The translations under genes and the position numbers were made by a program. From Flavonifractor sp. An10 (GTDB lineage: Bacteria; Bacillota; Clostridia; Oscillospirales; Oscillospiraceae), in NCBI RefSeq assembly GCF_002161215.1, contig NZ_NFMB01000010.1, positions 62,001 to 126,000 of the forward strand: a stretch of 64,000 nt of DNA, written 5' to 3'. A model generated the notes under the pieces. It saw nothing but the letters and a program-made list of their open reading frames with translations. It had not been told where the DNA came from and ran no database searches. Shown here in pieces: positions 59,595-64,000 of this stretch (position 1 is the first letter of the stretch; the number at the start of each line of letters is the position of its first letter).

Positions 59595-61216
59595 AGAATC
59601 TGTCGGTCTCCTTTCCGGAGTTCACCCTCCACCCGGTGAGCTTCACCCTGGAGCGGGGGGAGATCCTGGCCCTGGTGGGGGAGTCGGGCAGCGGCAAGAC
59701 CACCCTGGCCCGGGCCATCGCCTGCCTGTCCGACCCCATGGCCCGGGTCAGCGGGGAGGTGCTCCTCAACGGCCGGGAGCTGCTGGGCATGAAGGAGCGC
59801 GACCGGAAGCCCCTGCGGATGAAAGAGTTCGCCCTCTCCTTCCAAACCTCGGCGGAGTGGCTCAACCCCTCCCTCACCCTGGCGGAGCACCTGAGGGAGG
59901 TGCTGTGCCGGGCGTACCGGGGGGAGGCCCTGGCCCGGCGGGCGCGGGAGCTGATGGCCCTGGTGGGCCTGGAGGAGGGGGATCTGTCCCGCTACCCCCG
60001 GGAGCTGTACGGCGGCATGGTGCAGAAATTCCTGCTGGCCAGCGCCCTGGCCCTCAACCCGCCCCTGGTGCTGCTGGACGAGCCCACTGGGGCCCTGGAT
60101 CTGGCCTCCAGCCGGGGGATCACGGCGCTGATCCGGGACTTGAACCGCAAGCTGGGCACCGCCTTTCTCATCATCACCCACGATCTCAAGCTGGCCTCCG
60201 ACCTGGCGGAGCGGATGGTGGTGCTCTACGACGGCCATGTGGAGGAGGCCGGAGACACCCGGGCCATCCTGGACAACCCCCGCCACCCCTACACCCGGGG
60301 CCTGCTCCAGTCGGCGGTGGGCCTGAACCCGGCGCGGGACATGTGGGGCATCCGCCCCACCACCGCGGCCTACACCCGGGAGCCCCACGGCTGCCCCTTC
60401 TACGGCCGGTGCACCCAGAGCCTGCCGGCGTGCGCCTCCCACGCGCCGGAGCTGGAAAGGCTGCCCGACGGGCGGCAGCTCTCCTGCAACCGGGGCGGCA
60501 TCCTCACCCTGCTCTCCTGCCGGAACCTGAGCAAGTCCTTCGGGAGACAGAAGGTGCTGGAGAACATCGACCTGACCCTGTACAGCGGGGAGATCGTCTC
60601 CCTGGTGGGCCGCTCCGGCGCGGGCAAGACCACCCTGGCCCGCACCCTGGCGGGCCTGCTCCCCCTGGAGGGGGGCGGCACGGTGGCGTTTCAGGGGGAG
60701 CCGGCCCGCTTCACCGACCTCCACCGGCGGCTGGGCGGGGTGCAGATGGTGCTCCAGGACAGCCAGGCCGCCCTCAACCCCCGGATGACCGTCCGGGCGG
60801 CGGTGGAGGAGCCCATGCGCCTCACCGGCCACCTCCGGGAGGACGCGGCGGCGAAAGCCCTGGAGGACGTGGGCCTCTTCGCCTGCGACAGCTTTTTCAG
60901 CCGGCCCATCCACGCCCTGTCCGGCGGGCAGAAGCAGCGGGTGGCGGTGGCCCGGGCCCTGACCATGGAGCCCGCCCTGCTCATCGCCGACGAGCCCACC
61001 TCCATGCTGGATCCCTCGGGCAAGGCCAACCTGCTGCGGATGCTGAAGGGCCTCCAGAACAGCCGGGGCTTCTCCATGCTGATGATCACCCACGATCTGG
61101 ACGCCGCTTTGAAGATCTCCGACCGCATCTTCCTGCTGGAGGGGGGCAGCTTGCGGCGGCTGGATCCCAACGACCACATCCGGGTGGACTTTGACCGCCT
61201 GTTTGACGCCGGGTGA
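59579..61216 (+). CDS. Fused double ATP-binding protein of the Nik/Opp transporter (NikD-NikE type)
   Basis: 545 residues with two complete ABC domains in one chain, replacing the usual separate NikD and NikE. Domain 1 (about 1-300): GESGSGKTTLARA, LYGGMVQKFLLASALA (degenerate signature, L-Y-G-G-M-V-Q-K for L-S-G-G-M-x-Q-R), VLLDEPTGALD, HDLKLASD, and the CPFYGRCTQSLPAC cysteine tail. Domain 2 (about 315-545): [48 protein letters not shown]. The start overlaps the permease end by 16 bases. Confidence 0.93.
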   Translation: MLLEVKNLSVSFPEFTLHPVSFTLERGEILALVGESGSGKTTLARAIACLSDPMARVSGEVLLNGRELLGMKERDRKPLRMKEFALSFQTSAEWLNPSLTLAEHLREVLCRAYRGEALARRARELMALVGLEEGDLSRYPRELYGGMVQKFLLASALALNPPLVLLDEPTGALDLASSRGITALIRDLNRKLGTAFLIITHDLKLASDLAERMVVLYDGHVEEAGDTRAILDNPRHPYTRGLLQSAVGLNPARDMWGIRPTTAAYTREPHGCPFYGRCTQSLPACASHAPELERLPDGRQLSCNRGGILTLLSCRNLSKSFGRQKVLENIDLTLYSGEIVSLVGRSGAGKTTLARTLAGLLPLEGGGTVAFQGEPARFTDLHRRLGGVQMVLQDSQAALNPRMTVRAAVEEPMRLTGHLREDAAAKALEDVGLFACDSFFSRPIHALSGGQKQRVAVARALTMEPALLIADEPTSMLDPSGKANLLRMLKGLQNSRGFSMLMITHDLDAALKISDRIFLLEGGSLRRLDPNDHIRVDFDRLFDAG

Positions 61217-61372
61217 CGGCGGGGCCCGTGGTGCGCGCCGCCCCGTCCGTGGGGCGCGACGACCCGGCGCGTTGGGCACAACGCCCCGCTGCCCGCACCT
61301 ATTTGTAGGGCGGGGGCTTGCCCCCGCCGCTCTCCCCTGATGCCAATTCACAAAACACAGAGAGGACGAACC
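61217..61372. repeat. Intergenic repeat fragments between transporter and FmdE-like gene
   Basis: Contains GTGGGGCGCGACGACCCGGCGCG, which matches the core of the 198-bp repeat at 39.1 kb (GTGGGGCGCGACGACTCGGCGCG), and a hairpin GGCGGGGG-CTTG-CCCCCGCC near 61312-61330. No promoter is obvious, so the genes downstream may be read from the transporter promoter. Confidence 0.6.
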
Positions 61373-61906
61373 ATGATGGACAAACAAGCCCTTTGGGACA
61401 AATGCGTGGCCTTCCACGGCCACGGCTGCGGCGGCCTGACCATCGGCTTCCAGGCCGCCCGGTACGCCATGGAGCTGCTGGAGCTGGACTTCTCCCGGGA
61501 CGAGGACGTGGTGTGCATCTCGGAGAACGACGCCTGCGGCGTGGATGCCATCCAGGTGCTGCTGGGGTGCAGCGCGGGCAAGGGCAACCTGCTCTTCCAC
61601 CTCCGGGGCAAGCAGGCCTTCTCCTTCTACAACCGGAAGACCGGCAAGTCGGTGCGGCTGGTGCTCCGGCCCACTCCGGAGGGGCTGGATAAGGAGGAAC
61701 GCTTCCGCTACCTCCAGGACGCCGAACCCGCCGACCTGTTCGACGTGAAGCCCGCAGTGCTGGAGCTGCCCGAAAAAGCCCGCATGTTCCAGTCCTACCC
61801 CTGCGACGGCTGCGGCGAGGTGACGGCGGAGCACCTGCTCCGGCTGGAGAACGGCAAAAAGCTGTGCCTGGACTGCTTCCGGGCCTACAACCGCTTTGAT
61901 GTGTGA
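61373..61906 (+). CDS. FmdE-family protein with C-terminal zinc-ribbon-like motif
   Basis: 177 residues. N-terminal FmdE signature: FHGHGCGGLTIGFQAARYAMELL with the conserved His and Cys, then ISENDACGVDAIQVLLGCSAGKGNL (second Cys set). C-terminal YPCDGCGEVT and LCLDCFRAYN form a CxxC...CxxC zinc-ribbon. FmdE proteins bind metals near molybdenum/tungsten or nickel systems; their role is unclear. Here it leads the lar genes. Confidence 0.85.
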   Translation: MMDKQALWDKCVAFHGHGCGGLTIGFQAARYAMELLELDFSRDEDVVCISENDACGVDAIQVLLGCSAGKGNLLFHLRGKQAFSFYNRKTGKSVRLVLRPTPEGLDKEERFRYLQDAEPADLFDVKPAVLELPEKARMFQSYPCDGCGEVTAEHLLRLENGKKLCLDCFRAYNRFDV

Positions 61907-61916
61907 GGGACTGCCC

Positions 61917-62660
61917 ATGACGCTGGAACAATTTTTTCAGGAAAACCCCAGATGCGCCCTGGGCTTCTCCGGGGGCGTGGACTCGGCCTACCTGCTGTAC
62001 GCCGGGGTGAAGGCCGGGGCGGACATCAGGCCCTATTTCATCAAGACCGCCTTCCAGCCCGCCTTTGAGCTGGCCGACGCCCGAAAGCTGGCGGAGGGGC
62101 TGGGGGCGGAGGTGACGGTGCTGGAGCTGGACGCCCTGGCCGACCCACGGGTGGCGGCCAACCCGGCGGATCGCTGCTATTTCTGCAAGCAGAACCTGTT
62201 CCGCACCTTGAAGGAGCGGGCAGTGGCCGACGGATACCCCGTGCTGCTGGACGGCACCAACGCCTCCGACGAGGCGGGGGACCGGCCGGGCATGAAAGCC
62301 CTGGCGGAGCTGTCCGTCCGCTCCCCCCTGCGGGAGTGCGGGCTCACCAAGGCCGAGATCCGCGCCCGCTCCAGGGAGGCGGGGCTGTTCACCTGGGACA
62401 AGCCGGCCTACGCCTGCCTGGCCACCCGGGTGCCCGCCGGGGAGGCCATTACGGCGGAGACCCTGGCCCGGGTGGAGGGGGCGGAGGACGCCCTGTTCCG
62501 CCTGGGGTACACCGACTTCCGGGTGCGGGTGTTCCATGGGGCCGCCCGGCTCCAGCTCCCCCAGGGGCAGATGGAGCGGGCCGTCCGGGAGGCGGAGGCC
62601 ATCCAGGCGGCGCTGAAACCGTATTTTACACCGATCCTGCTGGATCTGGAGGGGAGATAA
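61917..62660 (+). CDS. larE: LarE, NPN-cofactor sulfur transferase (three-cysteine type)
   Basis: 247 residues. PP-loop ATPase motif LGFSGGVDSAYLLYAG (about 15-30) adenylates the pyridinium dicarboxylate; Cys87 and Cys90 (RCYFCKQ) and Cys167 (YACLATR) match the class of LarE that carries a [4Fe-4S] cluster, rather than the single-cysteine sacrificial type of Lactiplantibacillus. It converts the two carboxylates to thiocarboxylates. It overlaps nothing upstream and precedes larB by 4 bases. Confidence 0.93.
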   Translation: MTLEQFFQENPRCALGFSGGVDSAYLLYAGVKAGADIRPYFIKTAFQPAFELADARKLAEGLGAEVTVLELDALADPRVAANPADRCYFCKQNLFRTLKERAVADGYPVLLDGTNASDEAGDRPGMKALAELSVRSPLRECGLTKAEIRARSREAGLFTWDKPAYACLATRVPAGEAITAETLARVEGAEDALFRLGYTDFRVRVFHGAARLQLPQGQMERAVREAEAIQAALKPYFTPILLDLEGR

Positions 62661-62664
62661 GAAC

Positions 62665-63426
62665 ATGGAACAGAGAGCGATCAAGGCCCTGCTGGAGCAG
62701 GTGGCCGCCGGACAGGTGAACGTGGACGACGCCCTGCTGAAACTGAAGCTGGAGCCCTTTCAGGAGCTGGGCTACGCCAAGCTGGACAGCCACCGGGGCC
62801 TCCGCCAGGGTGTGGCGGAGGTGATCTACGGCGCGGGCAAGACTCCGGAGCAGATTGCCGGAATCGTGGACGCCATGCGCGCCGGCGGCCAGGAGACCAT
62901 CCTCATCACCCGCATGTCCGCCGAGGCGGCGGAGAAAATCAACCCCGCCCACCCCTTCACCTACCACGAGATGGGCCGCATCGGCATCGTGGGCGCCCTG
63001 CCCGTCCCCGACGGCAGCGGCAAGGTGGTGGTGGCCACCGGCGGCACCAGCGACATGCCGGTGGCGGAGGAGGCGGCCCTCACCGCTGAGGCCCTGGGCA
63101 ACGAGGTGACGCGGCTGTACGACGTGGGGGTGGCCGGACTCCACCGGCTGCTGTCCCACCTGGAGGAGATCATGAGCGCCAACGTGATCATCGCCATCGC
63201 GGGCATGGAGGGGGCCCTGGCCAGCGTGATCGGCGGCCTGGCCGACTGCCCGGTGATCGCCGTGCCCACCAGCATCGGCTACGGGGCCTGCTTCCACGGC
63301 CTGTCCTCCCTCCTGTCCATGCTCAACTCCTGCGCCAGCGGGGTGAGCGTGGTCAACATCGACAACGGCTTCGGCGCCGGTTATCTGGCCAGCATGATCA
63401 ATCACATGGGAGGCAAGAAGGGATGA
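62665..63426 (+). CDS. larB: LarB, pyridinium-3,5-dicarboxylate synthase
   Basis: 253 residues. The C-terminal half resembles PurE (AIR carboxylase): VVVATGGTSDMPVAEEAA, GMEGALASVIGGLADCPVIAVPTSIGYG. A conserved Cys lies in the MLNSCASG segment, matching the Cys that forms the substrate adduct. It carboxylates and hydrolyses nicotinic acid adenine dinucleotide in the first step of NPN synthesis. Confidence 0.94.
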   Translation: MEQRAIKALLEQVAAGQVNVDDALLKLKLEPFQELGYAKLDSHRGLRQGVAEVIYGAGKTPEQIAGIVDAMRAGGQETILITRMSAEAAEKINPAHPFTYHEMGRIGIVGALPVPDGSGKVVVATGGTSDMPVAEEAALTAEALGNEVTRLYDVGVAGLHRLLSHLEEIMSANVIIAIAGMEGALASVIGGLADCPVIAVPTSIGYGACFHGLSSLLSMLNSCASGVSVVNIDNGFGAGYLASMINHMGGKKG

Positions 63427-64000
63427 AAACACTGTATCTGGACTGCGGCATGGGGGCCGCCGGCGATATGCTCATGGCCGCCCTGCTGGAGCTTGTGGAC
63501 GACAAGGCGGCGTTCCTGGACAAGATGAACGGCCTGGGCCTGCCCGGCGTGGAGGTGACCGCCCAGCCGTCGGTGAAGTGCGGCATCACCGGCACCCACG
63601 TGACGGTGACGGTGAACGGCCAGGAGGAGATCAGCTGCGACGTGGACGCCGGGGCGGCCCCCGTCCACATCCATGACCATGACCACCACGGCCACGGCCA
63701 TGACCACGAGCATGCGCACTGCCACGGGCATGCGCACGAGCACGACTATGATCACCATCACGAGCATGCGCATGACCATGACCACCATCATGCTCATGAC
63801 CACGATCATGGGCATGAGCACTCCCATGACCATGACCACCATCACCACCACACCGGCATGGGGGAGATCCGCCACCTGCTGAGCCACCTGGATCTGCCGG
63901 AACAGGTGCGCTCCGACGCGGAGGCGGTGTACGGCCTGATCGCCGAGGCGGAGAGCCGCGCCCACGGCCGCCCGGTGGAGGAGATCCACTTCCACGAGGT
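63423..64000 (+). CDS. larC: LarC, nickel-insertion cyclometallase (3' end outside window)
   Basis: The first 192 residues are visible. N terminus MKTLYLDCGMGAAGDMLMAAL is the LarC (DUF111) signature; ATGA overlaps the larB stop. Between residues about 80 and 143 is an extreme histidine/aspartate-rich stretch (repeats of HDHDHHGHGH type), then the fold resumes with MGEIRHLLSHLDLP and VEEIHFHE. LarC installs nickel into the pincer nucleotide using CTP; the His-rich stretch should store or deliver Ni2+. Some LarC genes use programmed frameshifting, which cannot be checked here because the gene is cut. Confidence 0.95.
   Translation, partial: MKTLYLDCGMGAAGDMLMAALLELVDDKAAFLDKMNGLGLPGVEVTAQPSVKCGITGTHVTVTVNGQEEISCDVDAGAAPVHIHDHDHHGHGHDHEHAHCHGHAHEHDYDHHHEHAHDHDHHHAHDHDHGHEHSHDHDHHHHHTGMGEIRHLLSHLDLPEQVRSDAEAVYGLIAEAESRAHGRPVEEIHFHE

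Noticed and set aside
63402-63995. Minus-strand frame opposite the His-rich part of larC
   Set aside because: It is the antisense of CAT/CAC/GAC codon repeats, giving a Met/Val-rich low-complexity translation with no start site signals.

Overview
The window is GC-rich (roughly 60-65 %) bacterial chromosome. Its gene content (2-hydroxyacyl-CoA dehydratase with activase, DUF1836, FakA/DegV, several Opp/amino-acid ABC systems, a BlaI/M56 pair, a Gly-GCC tRNA with encoded CCA) fits an anaerobic gut clostridium of the Oscillospiraceae (Flavonifractor/Lawsonibacter/Intestinimonas type). That placement is inference from gene content and codon style, not from a marker gene.

Layout. 0-10 kb: a PsiE-like fragment; a P-type cation ATPase behind a recognisable yybP-ykoY (Mn2+) riboswitch with a competing terminator; a BlaI repressor/M56 sensor pair with two operators; a transglutaminase-like protein; a two-gene 2-hydroxyacyl-CoA dehydratase/activase unit; tRNA-Gly. 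10-20 kb: a PadR/DUF1048-like pair, a phosphoesterase, then a long minus-strand operon nagB-nagA-fba-pgi-tpi-larA-like-TSUP made of divergent paralogues of glycolytic and amino-sugar enzymes. 20-30 kb: a two-component system downstream of a taurine/nitrate-type ABC transporter, a phosphofructokinase, PrmA, a DegV protein, DUF1836. 30-45 kb: Asp23 plus FakA, an SLH-anchored 5'-nucleotidase-like protein, a polar amino-acid ABC transporter with an ArgR-like box, and an oligopeptide ABC operon. 45-51 kb: GNAT, DUF2156, a short MGMT-like protein, PspC, a DEAD-box helicase, and a lower-GC island remnant (broken DUF2075 nuclease/helicase plus MazG) beside a tRNA-like scar. 51-56 kb: a TetR-regulated redox operon containing a MITE-like insertion and a deleted dehydrogenase. 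56-64 kb: a five-domain Opp/Nik-type ABC importer followed by an FmdE-like protein, LarE, LarB and the start of LarC, that is, metal (probably nickel) uptake plus synthesis of the nickel-pincer nucleotide (NPN) cofactor.

How parts connect. The LarA-family enzyme at 13-14.6 kb would need the NPN cofactor that the 56-64 kb cluster makes. The nickel/NPN cluster starts with a promoter and a leader RNA in which an upstream hairpin and a strong terminator share the same bases, so a regulated attenuator is likely. The P-type ATPase is probably a Mn2+ exporter because of its riboswitch.

Non-coding structure is unusually rich. Three long interspersed elements (about 19.95, 26.6 and 34.2 kb) keep the same hairpins with different, compensating stem sequences, which argues for a structured RNA; each lies directly 3' of a minus-strand gene. 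Two tandem arrays (198-bp period at 39.1 kb, 218-bp period at 45.5 kb) each carry copies of the last codons of the neighbouring gene. No CRISPR array, rRNA, prophage structural genes or transposase genes were seen.
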